Shown here: positions 16,724 through 28,409 of the stretch, one piece after another
Layout: each line of letters starts with the position of its first letter
Numbering within the stretch: position 1 is the stretch's first letter
Source: Hyphomicrobium sp.
GTDB lineage: Bacteria; Pseudomonadota; Alphaproteobacteria; Rhizobiales; Hyphomicrobiaceae
NCBI GenBank assembly: GCA_002928955.1
Contig: PERT01000021.1
Location: forward strand, 1 to 51,669
Length of the DNA: 51,669 nt
Direction: 5' to 3'
Program-made: the position numbers and the translations under genes
The notes under the pieces: generated by a model
The model's database searches: none
Told to the model about the DNA's origin: nothing
The model's input: the letters and a program-made list of their open reading frames with translations, nothing else

Positions 16724-17563
16724 GTGACCCAGAAGTCCACACCGTCTATTAAGTCGCTCCTGACCTTTGCCCAGAACCTGGCGGACCAATCAGCCAGGGC
16801 AATACTTCCTCATTTTCGCAAGGTGATTGCCGTCGACAACAAGGCGGGCGGCAACCCGATCCATGGCGAAGTGGCCGCTGGAACTCTGGCGTTCGATCCG
16901 GTCACGGCCGCTGACCGCGCCGCCGAACGGGTCATAGCAAAAGCTGTTTCGCGCGCGTTTCCCGACCACGGACTCGTCGGAGAAGAGTACGGCACGCGAT
17001 CGGCAGCGGCCCGCTTCCGCTGGGTCGTCGACCCGATCGACGGTACCCGCGCGTTCATCATGGGCTATCCGGTGTGGGGCACGCTGATCGGCCTCCTGGA
17101 CGGCGAAAGCCCCATTCTGGGCCTCATGGATCAGCCCTATACCCGCGAGCGTCTTTGGTGTGGCCAGGGTGCCTCCTATCTGCGGATCGCGGACGGCAAG
17201 GCGCGCCGTATCAAGACGCGGGCCTGCGCCAAGCTTTCAGACGCCACCTTCTCGACAACGGATCCCGACCTTTTTGCGCCGGGCAGAGAAGCCGCCGGCT
17301 TTCAGCAGATGAAATCGCGGGCCCGGATGACACGCTACGGCGGCGATTGCTACGCCTATGCGATGCTGGCCGCGGGCTTTGTCGACGTCGTCGTCGAGGC
17401 TGGCCTGAAGTCGCACGACATCGTCGCACTCATCCCGATCATCGAAGGCGCGGGCGGCCGGATCACGACTTGGGACGGCGGGCCGGCCACCGAGGGCGGA
17501 CGCATCGTGGCCGCCGGCGATCCGCGCCTGCATGCCGAGGCGCTGAGAGTGCTGGCTGGTTAA
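16724..17563 (+). CDS. hisN: Histidinol-phosphatase, inositol monophosphatase family
   Basis: 279 residues from a GTG at 16724 (MTQKSTPSIKSLLTFAQNLA). Inositol-monophosphatase motifs are intact: GEEYG near 90, metal-binding DPIDGTRAF near 106, and GGDCYAYAMLAAGFVDVVVE with LKSHDIVALIPIIEGAGG near the C-terminus. The last segment, with Pro-Ile-Ile-Glu-Gly-Ala-Gly-Gly, is characteristic of HisN-type histidinol-phosphatases rather than SuhB. It should remove phosphate from L-histidinol phosphate in histidine synthesis. An upstream in-frame ATG at 16640 would add 28 residues of no family character. It ends 18 bp from a convergent hydrolase gene. Confidence 0.82.
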   Translation: MTQKSTPSIKSLLTFAQNLADQSARAILPHFRKVIAVDNKAGGNPIHGEVAAGTLAFDPVTAADRAAERVIAKAVSRAFPDHGLVGEEYGTRSAAARFRWVVDPIDGTRAFIMGYPVWGTLIGLLDGESPILGLMDQPYTRERLWCGQGASYLRIADGKARRIKTRACAKLSDATFSTTDPDLFAPGREAAGFQQMKSRARMTRYGGDCYAYAMLAAGFVDVVVEAGLKSHDIVALIPIIEGAGGRITTWDGGPATEGGRIVAAGDPRLHAEALRVLAG

Positions 17564-17581
17564 TGTATAGATACTGGTCGC

Positions 17582-18541
17582 TCACGCAGCAGCTTCGTTG
17601 ATCCCGAGATAGGCGTCGAACGCCGCCCAGAACCGTTGCCGCACGGTTTCGCATTCCTGCAGGATCTCGTGCCGGGCGTTGGGGATCAGGAGCGTCGAGC
17701 CGACCTTGAGATCAGCACTGAAATCCTCGATCGCCCGCGTCGAGACGATACGGTCATTGCCCGCCGCGAACAGCAGAAGCGGAATTTGGACGGCGGCCGC
17801 GTATCCGGGCGAGCCCAGCCGCTCCATCGCACGGTAGGCCGCGCGCACCCAGCCGACGGTCGGCGATCCGAGCCCCAAGTGGGGCGCCAAATCCAGGACT
17901 GCCTTGTTTCGCGCCCATCGCTCCCTGTCCGAGGTGAGGGGGTTGCCTTCGAATGCGGCGGTTTCCTCGGGCGTGTCGGTCCCGCCCTGGATGTAGGCGG
18001 ACGCGAACCCGAAACGGGCCACCGTCTCAGCATAACCGCGCACGACGGTGGTCGGCAGCCGCACCTTGGTCGGGCTCAGCGCAATCATCGGCGCCGCCAG
18101 CACCATGCGCGAGAACCACGAGCCCGGCTCGACCGCGTTGCGCAACAGAATGGCCCCGCCCATGGAATGAGCTAGCGCCACGTAGGGCGGCGGGCAATCG
18201 GGCAGCACGATCTCGCGCATAAAGCGTACGAGGTCGCGATCGTATTCCGCGAAGTCGTTGATGTGGCCCTTACGCGGGTTCTTGAGGGACCGAAACGATC
18301 CTCCTTGACCCCGCCAGTCGAGGCTAGCAACCGCGAAGCCGCGGCGTCTCAGGTCTGCGATCACCTCGAAGTACTTCTCGATGTATTCGCCACGCCCGCC
18401 GAACAGGCAGACCGTGCCGCGGCGCGGACTGCGGGTGGCCTCCCAGCGGGCGAACCGGAGCGGGGCCCCGTCATAGCCGGCGACGGTGCCGACGATGGCG
18501 CCGCTCGGGATCGGGTTCTTGGCGAGTGAAACGAGTTCCAT
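17582..18541 (-). CDS. Alpha/beta hydrolase, lysophospholipase (PldB)-like
   Basis: 319 residues from ATG 18541, which has GGAG nine bases upstream; the frame stays open for another 58 codons of poor character. Serine hydrolase fold: RGQGGS oxyanion region, nucleophile elbow AHSMGG (G-x-S-x-G), a late acid in AAGNDRIVSTRAIE, and catalytic His in NARHEILQE. This matches the Hydrolase_4/lysophospholipase L2 group, which acts on lysophospholipids or monoacylglycerols. No signal peptide is visible. Convergent with hisN; substrate not determined by sequence. Confidence 0.8.
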   Translation of the reverse strand: MELVSLAKNPIPSGAIVGTVAGYDGAPLRFARWEATRSPRRGTVCLFGGRGEYIEKYFEVIADLRRRGFAVASLDWRGQGGSFRSLKNPRKGHINDFAEYDRDLVRFMREIVLPDCPPPYVALAHSMGGAILLRNAVEPGSWFSRMVLAAPMIALSPTKVRLPTTVVRGYAETVARFGFASAYIQGGTDTPEETAAFEGNPLTSDRERWARNKAVLDLAPHLGLGSPTVGWVRAAYRAMERLGSPGYAAAVQIPLLLFAAGNDRIVSTRAIEDFSADLKVGSTLLIPNARHEILQECETVRQRFWAAFDAYLGINEAAA

Positions 18542-18717
18542 CTGAGGCTCCGCGCACGGTTGAGCGTGATTTGCCCCGCCAGGACGGTCGCGTTGCCACG
18601 GCCAGCCCGAGTCGGTCCCGGTACGATGATAGCAGGTCGCATGAGTCCGGAGGTAGCGTGGAAAAATCGGTCGCATCGGACGTGGTGCTGGGGCGTGGGT
18701 TGGCGACGCACTCAAAC

Positions 18718-18806
18718 GTCATCCCGGCATTTTTTGCCGGAATCCATTCATCCGCGAACGCCAGCTGGGCTGCACGTTGGATTCCGGTGACAAGCACCGT
18801 GATGAC
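18718..18806. repeat. Palindromic REP-type repeat, GTCAT/ATGAC ends
   Basis: An 89-bp imperfect inverted repeat begins GTCATcccggc, includes GCCGGAATCCA and returns as TTGGATTCCGG with a final GATGAC. This pattern (gtcat..ccgg..ggaatcca..tggattccgg..atgac) is a widespread intergenic palindrome in proteobacteria. It lies in the 319-bp gap between the hydrolase start and the Asp-rich gene; the rest of that gap shows nothing clear. It has no CTAG ends and is unrelated to the double-hairpin elements. Confidence 0.65.
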
Positions 18807-18860
18807 ATCGTGAACTGGTGTCGGCCGCGCTCGTGCCGCGAGCGCTCCTGGCCCGCACCC

Positions 18861-19421
18861 TCAATACGCGCGCGAATACCGGCGTTGCCCGTAGATGTGG
18901 GGTCCGAACGGCCGCGCGTTGACGATTTCGCCGGTGCACCGGTCGACCTTGAGTTCGAACAGCCGCCCCGATGGTCGCCGAGCCCTGACATGGGCGGTGC
19001 TACCCGTCAGTTCGAGGTCATGGAAATCGCTCCAGCCCTCAGCACGCAATTGCTGTTTTATAAGGTGACGAGGCACGCAGCCGTCACCATGATGACGGCC
19101 GTTGTAAGTATATCGGGCGGTTGGCCGCATCGGCGGCAGGTAGGCCTGTGGTGACCGATAGTTCAAATCCCGGTGCGTATAGCGGAGGTCGCGACCGTCA
19201 TCGTCGTCATCGTCATCGTCGCGGTCGCTACGATAGCTATCTTTGTAAGGCTCACGGCGCGGCGGTGTATCGTCCCGGTAGATGTCGGCGTAGCGCGGAT
19301 CGTCGTAGGCCGAGCCGTAGCGTTGCTCGGGGTATCCGCTCGACAAGTCCGCGGCGGTTGCCGCACTTCCCGTGGCGAGTGCGGCGGCCATGATGCCGGC
19401 CGCAAGGTGACGCGTAAACAT
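18861..19421 (-). CDS. Exported Asp-rich protein, PepSY-like C-terminus
   Basis: 186 residues. Signal peptide MFTRHLAAGIMAAALATGSA with cleavage likely after ATAA. Residues about 25-85 are Tyr/Arg/Asp-rich and hold a run of eight Asp flanked by Asp-Arg repeats (RSDRDDDDDDDDGRD). The C-terminal ~80 residues (VPRHLIKQQLRAEGWSDFHD, then AHVRARRPSGRLFELKVDRC and TGEIV) resemble PepSY-like domains of small periplasmic proteins, with two cysteines. The acidic tract might bind cations. Monocistronic on the minus strand. Function unknown. Confidence 0.7.
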   Translation of the reverse strand: MFTRHLAAGIMAAALATGSAATAADLSSGYPEQRYGSAYDDPRYADIYRDDTPPRREPYKDSYRSDRDDDDDDDDGRDLRYTHRDLNYRSPQAYLPPMRPTARYTYNGRHHGDGCVPRHLIKQQLRAEGWSDFHDLELTGSTAHVRARRPSGRLFELKVDRCTGEIVNARPFGPHIYGQRRYSRAY

Positions 19422-19639
19422 GGGTGTTCAGCCTTCTTCAAACGGTTTGGTCTCGCCTCCCGCGGCGATGGCAGACTGATGGCGGCAACATGAACGGAGC
19501 ATGAAGGATTATCAAATCGCGTTCCATAACCAAGGGTTGTTTCCGTTCTGCAAGGAGCTGTGGCCACCGCGCCTTCAACTCGTGCGCGCGGGCCTTGAAG
19601 CGCGCGTGGGCGTTTCTAAATGTTGAGGGCGCTCGCCTC

Positions 19640-19734
19640 TCGGGGGGGCGCAGTACGGACCGCCGGGTCGGCATCGGGGCGCAATCCAGATGCCAAAGGC
19701 GGGACAAAACGTTGCTCAACATGAGGACAAACCC
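19640..19734 (+). promoter_or_regulatory. ROSE-like RNA thermometer in the hsp20 leader
   Basis: Just before the hsp20 start, TTGCTC (19712-19717), a 5-nt loop and GAGGA (19723-19727) form the terminal hairpin of ROSE elements. The ribosome site pairs with U-U-G-C-U-C, leaving the characteristic G opposite G in the stem. The upstream ~70 nt are GC-rich with self-complementary stretches, as in known ROSE leaders. Heat would melt the weak hairpin and free the Shine-Dalgarno. The left boundary is approximate. The rest of 19422-19640 shows no clear feature. Confidence 0.7.
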
Positions 19735-20187
19735 ATGCGACAGATCGATTTCACACCCTTCCAGCGGTCCACCATCGGCTTCGACCGGCTATTCCAGCTT
19801 CTCGACGGGGCCCAGGGCTTCGACGCCGAAACTGGCTTCCCGCCATACAATATCGAGCGCCTGACCGAGACCGAGTACCGCATCACGATGGCGGTCGCAG
19901 GCTTCACCGATCCCGAGCTCAAACTCGAAGTGAAGGACACCGTGCTCGTCGTCCGAGGCGAGAAGGTCCAAGACGACCCCAGCCGCCACTTCCTCCACCG
20001 CGGCATCGCGGCCCGGTCGTTCGAGCGCCGGTTCCAGCTGGCCGACCATGTCGAAGTCCGTTCCGCGGATTTGAAGGACGGGCTGCTTAATATCGAGCTG
20101 CACCGCAATCTTCCCGAGCGGCTGAAGCCACGGACGATACCGATCGGAACCGGCGGACATGTGAAGCACATCGAGGTCGACTCCTGA
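19735..20187 (+). CDS. Small heat-shock protein, Hsp20/IbpA family
   Basis: 150 residues from ATG 19735, which follows GAGGA by 7 bp; an ATG 45 bp upstream lies inside the thermometer leader and is rejected. The alpha-crystallin domain covers about residues 35-130: PPYNIERLTETEYRITMAVA at the start, LVVRGEK, FLHRGIAARSFERRFQLADH and GLLNIELHRNLPE. The C-terminal IPIG is the I-x-I-type oligomerisation motif. It is an ATP-independent chaperone that holds unfolding proteins in the cytoplasm. A terminator follows about 90 bp after the stop. Confidence 0.92.
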   Translation: MRQIDFTPFQRSTIGFDRLFQLLDGAQGFDAETGFPPYNIERLTETEYRITMAVAGFTDPELKLEVKDTVLVVRGEKVQDDPSRHFLHRGIAARSFERRFQLADHVEVRSADLKDGLLNIELHRNLPERLKPRTIPIGTGGHVKHIEVDS

Positions 20188-20274
20188 TCGATCGGATCAG
20201 TATCTGAGTGCTTCAACGTCCAGGCCGCCACGCGGCGCGCACTTCGGACACGAAATGAACCGGATTCGCAATCG

Positions 20275-20304
20275 TGGGCGGAGGCGGAAGTCTCCGCCCA
20301 TTTT
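20275..20304 (+). terminator. Terminator after hsp20
   Basis: TGGGCGGAG (20275-20283) and CTCCGCCCA (20292-20300) form a perfect 9-bp stem with an 8-nt loop, followed by TTTTG. It lies about 90 bp after the hsp20 stop on the same strand. Confidence 0.75.
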
Positions 20305-20381
20305 GCGTGGCGCAGGGTGGGCGCTCGTCGCCGAGGGATTTCGACGCTCTTCGCACGGGCGCTTGTGTCCCGTTAAAAAAT

Positions 20382-20395
20382 CTGCAAAATTGCAG
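20382..20395. promoter_or_regulatory. AT-rich palindrome in the gltB upstream region
   Basis: CTGCAA-AA-TTGCAG is a perfect short dyad inside an AT-rich stretch of the 572-bp gap between hsp20 and gltB. It could be an operator for a dimeric regulator, but it lies about 365 bp upstream of the gltB start and no regulator can be named. The rest of the gap (20305-20759), apart from the hsp20 terminator, shows no gene. Confidence 0.25.
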
Positions 20396-20759
20396 GAAAA
20401 GGTCAGCTCTCCTGTCCTTTTTGCGGCGGTGCCTCGCATGTGCCGCCTGAGGCGGACCCAGGAGTTCAGTCGTGCCGGTTTTGATTGCGCTAAGGTCGAC
20501 AGGATGCGAACCGGGCACATTGGCGCGTCCGATGGTTGCTCCGGCGCAGGTTTTTGCGACTCCGACGGGCGCCGTGCGTTCAGCGCGAAAACGGTGCGCG
20601 GGCGTCTTCTAGGGTTGCCTCGCGCCGGAGTCGCCTGAACGGAATAACCTTTCAGGATAATGTGCCGCAGGCCACCTTGCCGCTTGCCGAAACGTAACGT
20701 CCCTCACCCATTCGAACACTTACTCAGCGCCATGCGCTTCCGGCTTTCGAGGAAAACCA

Positions 20760-25472
<4,713 letters not shown>

Positions 25473-25530
25473 GGGCAAAGTTGGGAAATACACGTATGGC
25501 GCAATGCGAGCGCAAGACCGCCGGCATTGT

Positions 25531-25566
25531 CCTCCCCTCGACGAGGAGGGGTTAGGGGTGGGGTGG
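25531..25566. repeat. GC-rich intergenic repeat, cctcccc..ggagggg..ggtgggg
   Basis: A short hairpin (CCCCTC/GAGGaGGGG) followed by ttaggggtggggtgg lies between gltB and gltD. This ctcccc-hairpin-ttaggggtgggg arrangement is a common dispersed repeat in alphaproteobacterial intergenic DNA. As RNA it could form a processing or partial-termination hairpin between the two subunit genes. Confidence 0.55.
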
Positions 25567-25624
25567 CTGAGGAAATCATCCTTCCGAACAAGATCGTTCT
25601 TGCGACAAGAGACAGAGTGAAACA

Positions 25625-27061
25625 ATGGGCAAGCCGACGGGATTTATGGAACTCGACCGCGCCGACCGCAGCTACAAGCCGGTCGAGGAGCGCGTTAAGC
25701 ATTGGCACGAGTTCGTGGTGCCGTTGGCCGAGGGCGAGGTCAAGAAACAAGCCAGCCGCTGCATGGACTGCGGTATCCCTTATTGTCACAACGGCTGCCC
25801 GGTCAACAACCAGATCCCGGACTGGAACGACCTCGTTTACAGGGGCGACTGGAAGCGCGCGGCCGAGAACCTGCACTCGACCAACAACTTCCCCGAGGTT
25901 ACCGGCCGCGTCTGCCCGGCGCCGTGCGAGGCCGCCTGCACGCTCAACATCGACGACAAGCCGGTCACCATCAAGACCATCGAGTGCGCGATCGTCGACC
26001 GCGCCTTCGAGGAGGGCTGGGTCATTCCCCAGCCGCCGGAAACGAAAACCGGCAAGAAAGTCGCCATCATCGGCTCAGGTCCGGCGGGTCTCGCCGCCGC
26101 GCAGCAGCTGGCGCGGGCCGGCCACGATGTCCACGTCTACGAGAAGAACGCCCGTCCCGGCGGTCTCCTCGTTTACGGCATCCCCGACTTCAAGATGGAA
26201 AAGCAGATCATCGACCGCCGCGTCAGCCAGATGACGGCCGAGGGCGTCACGTTCCATTGCGGCGTGCAGGTAGGCAAGGACATCCCGGCGCGCGAGATCG
26301 AAGCTGGCCATGACGCTGTGCTGATCGCCATCGGCTCCGAGCAGCCATTCGACTTCTTCGCCAAGGCGCCCGGTCGTGACCTCGACGGCATCTACTATGC
26401 GATGGATTTCCTGCCGCAGCAGAACCGCCGCGTCGCTGGAGAGCCAGTCACGTCAGTTAAGGAACTCAGCGCCAAGGACAAGCACGTCATTGTTATCGGC
26501 GGCGGCGATACGGGCTCGGACTGCATCGGCACCTCGTTCCGCCAAGGCGCCAAAAGCGTCACCCAGCTCGAGATCATGCCGCAGCCGCCGCAGAAGGAAA
26601 ACAAGGACCTCACCTGGCCGAACTGGCCAATGAAGATGCGCGTGTCGTCCTCGCAAGCCGAGGGCGCCAAGACCGAGTATTCTATTTCGACGACGCACTT
26701 CTCGGGAGAAGCAGGCCAGATCAAGAAGCTGCACTACACGCGCGTCGATGCGAAGATGCAGCCCTTGCCCGGGACTGAAGGCATGCTCGATGCAGATCTC
26801 GTTCTGCTCGCCATGGGCTTTGGCGGTCCAATCGAGACCGACGTGGTTGGCGAGTTTTCGCTGCCCGTGGTCGCACGTGGCCGCTTCAAGGGGGTGGACG
26901 CCAGCGAGCGTGACTACAAGCTTGCCGGCGACAACAAGCTGTTCGCCGCCGGTGACATCCGCCGCGGCCAGTCGCTTGTGGTGTGGGCCATCCGCGAGGG
27001 CCGGCAGGCGGCGCACGCGATCGACAAGGCGCTGATGGGCAAGACCGCGCTGCCGCGCTGA
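25625..27061 (+). CDS. gltD: Glutamate synthase (NADPH), small subunit
   Basis: 478 residues, normal length. It carries NADPH electrons through FAD and two 4Fe-4S clusters to GltB. The N-terminal cysteines are in order: [20 protein letters not shown] near 40-60 and [15 protein letters not shown] near 97-110. The FAD dinucleotide fold is [20 protein letters not shown] near 147, and the NADPH fold is [13 protein letters not shown] near 290. A GAGTGAAACA stretch precedes the ATG. It is downstream of gltB, separated by 152 bp that include a GC-rich repeat. Confidence 0.96.
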   Translation: MGKPTGFMELDRADRSYKPVEERVKHWHEFVVPLAEGEVKKQASRCMDCGIPYCHNGCPVNNQIPDWNDLVYRGDWKRAAENLHSTNNFPEVTGRVCPAPCEAACTLNIDDKPVTIKTIECAIVDRAFEEGWVIPQPPETKTGKKVAIIGSGPAGLAAAQQLARAGHDVHVYEKNARPGGLLVYGIPDFKMEKQIIDRRVSQMTAEGVTFHCGVQVGKDIPAREIEAGHDAVLIAIGSEQPFDFFAKAPGRDLDGIYYAMDFLPQQNRRVAGEPVTSVKELSAKDKHVIVIGGGDTGSDCIGTSFRQGAKSVTQLEIMPQPPQKENKDLTWPNWPMKMRVSSSQAEGAKTEYSISTTHFSGEAGQIKKLHYTRVDAKMQPLPGTEGMLDADLVLLAMGFGGPIETDVVGEFSLPVVARGRFKGVDASERDYKLAGDNKLFAAGDIRRGQSLVVWAIREGRQAAHAIDKALMGKTALPR

Positions 27062-27355
27062 GCACGACGAACCAGAGAAACTCTTCGCCGACCACCGCCA
27101 TTTAACTGGCTGCGGTGTTTCGCTGGCAGCGTGGGAGAAATCCGCATGTTCCGCACAAGCGAACGGTTTGACAACACCTGTTCGTCTAGCCCCGAAATTC
27201 AGACGGCTGCAACCATCGTTGGCGCGGTGCACCAGCGGGTTGTTTACGCTTTGTTGGCTGGATCCGCCTGTCCCCGCTTGACCGTGCCTGGCGAACCGCT
27301 CAACTTAGTCATGGGACTGTCATCCTGACCGGCGGTCCGGAAAGGCAAGGGTTTC

Positions 27356-27763
27356 ATGGAAACGCCACTCGAGATCGAGTTCAACGGAGTTGAGAAGAGC
27401 ACCGCACTCGAAGCCAAGATTACGGAGAAATTCAACAAGCTCTCCAAGCGCTTCAGCCGGATGACGTCTGGCCGCGTCGTCGTTGCCCGCCCTCACCGCC
27501 ATTCCAAGGGCGGTAATCCGTTCCTGATCAAGATCGAAGTCGGCGTTCCGGGGCAGCCGCCCATACTCATCCAAAGCGCGCGTGACGACAACCGCGAGCA
27601 CGAGGACATCCAGATCGCGCTCCGCGATGCCTTCGATGCCGCCCTCCGGAAGCTCGACGAAGCTTCCGCCAAACTCTCGCGCGGGGCCGACGCCAAGAGC
27701 GAGCGCGGCCGGCGACGTCCGGCCAGGCCTCAGCCGATGGCAACGGACAGGGGTGAACACTAG
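27356..27763 (+). CDS. HPF/RaiA-like ribosome-associated factor (short form)
   Basis: 135 residues with the S30AE fold: ETPLEIEFNGVEKSTALEAK, then KLSKRFSRMTSGRVVVARPH, FLIKIEVGVPGQPPI and HEDIQIALRDAFDAALRKLD. It lacks the C-terminal dimerisation domain of long HPF and ends with an Arg/Pro-rich tail. The family binds the 30S decoding region and silences ribosomes in stationary phase. The stop codon TAG is part of the CTAG that opens the inserted element at 27760, so the element abuts the coding end exactly. The 294 bp before the gene shows no clear feature. Which HPF subfamily it belongs to is uncertain. Confidence 0.75.
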   Translation: METPLEIEFNGVEKSTALEAKITEKFNKLSKRFSRMTSGRVVVARPHRHSKGGNPFLIKIEVGVPGQPPILIQSARDDNREHEDIQIALRDAFDAALRKLDEASAKLSRGADAKSERGRRRPARPQPMATDRGEH

Positions 27764-27918
27764 CAGGCCGCTGAAAAACACAGAAGCCACAGTTGCAGAG
27801 ACTCCCAAAACGAGGCCTGTGATCGAGCAGAATGAATCCAATCGTGTCGGACCACGCTGAGATCGACCACAGACGCTGTCATCCAGGGGGTAAAAAACCT
27901 TTTTCAGCAGCCTGCTAG
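27760..27918. mobile_element. MITE-like element with 19-bp terminal inverted repeats
   Basis: 159 bp bounded by CTAGCAGGCCGCTGAAAAA (27760-27778) and its near-exact reverse complement (27900-27918, one mismatch), with no coding capacity between. CTAG at both ends fits a 4-bp target duplication of the C/T-TAA/G type. The left CTAG includes the hpf-like stop codon; the right CTAG is also the left end of the double-hairpin element at 27915. No source transposase is present in the window. Confidence 0.7.
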
Positions 27919-28083
27919 TGGCCTGTCGCGCCTAAATCGCTGTGCCAGCCGCACGCGTCGACGATTTAGGCCCGACGTGAAGGCCACTAGCTATATCATT
28001 GGGTTAGTGGGGCATTCATCGCGCCTTAATTGACGCGCACGATGCCCCACCCACCAGTCAATTAAGGCGCGACGCCCCACTAG
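27915..28083 (-). repeat. Double-hairpin element, family II, copy 2 (units E and F)
   Basis: 169 bp. Unit E (27915-27990): outer stem 27915-27923/27982-27990, 15-bp inner stem 27925-27939/27962-27976 with one mismatch, 22-nt loop. Spacer 27991-28003 is 13 nt. Unit F (28004-28083): outer stem 28004-28013/28074-28083, perfect 15-bp inner stem 28020-28034/28057-28071, 22-nt loop. The unit types are those of D and C in reverse order, so this copy is inverted relative to 175-343; loop sequences align better in that orientation. Ends are CTAG, with TTAG at the inner end of F. Confidence 0.85.
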
Positions 28084-28117
28084 CCCGATCTTCTCACAGG
28101 GTCGCGGTTGGCACGGA

Positions 28118-28206
28118 GCCAAATTTTATGACAGGCCAGGAGAGACGGGCGCAACATAGTCCGCCTACGGAAATTCGTCTCGACGCAGCCTGTCGTCAAA
28201 TTTGGC
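28118..28206. repeat. 89-bp inverted repeat with AT-rich arms
   Basis: Arms GCCAAATTTTATGACAGGC (28118-28136) and GCCTGTCGTCAAATTTGGC (28188-28206) are complementary at 17 of 19 positions around a 51-bp centre. It follows the double-hairpin element by 34 bp but lacks CTAG ends. Bases 28207-28409 contain a small cgccc-ttcg-ggcg hairpin near 28284 and no gene. Confidence 0.65.
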
Positions 28207-28409
28207 CAGCCCTTCGGGTCGCGTGATCGCCGCCAACCGCGGCGTCGGACGCCTCAACAGTAGCATTTATTACGCTTTTCGGCGCCCTTCGGGCGGATTG
28301 ACTAACGCTCATGCGATGACGAGCCTCGAGCCTGAGAGGGTCGGGCTAGGACCCCGATCCGCTCAGCCGAAGCTTCTTCGTTGGCGACGGTGTGGGCATT
28401 CGCTCACGC

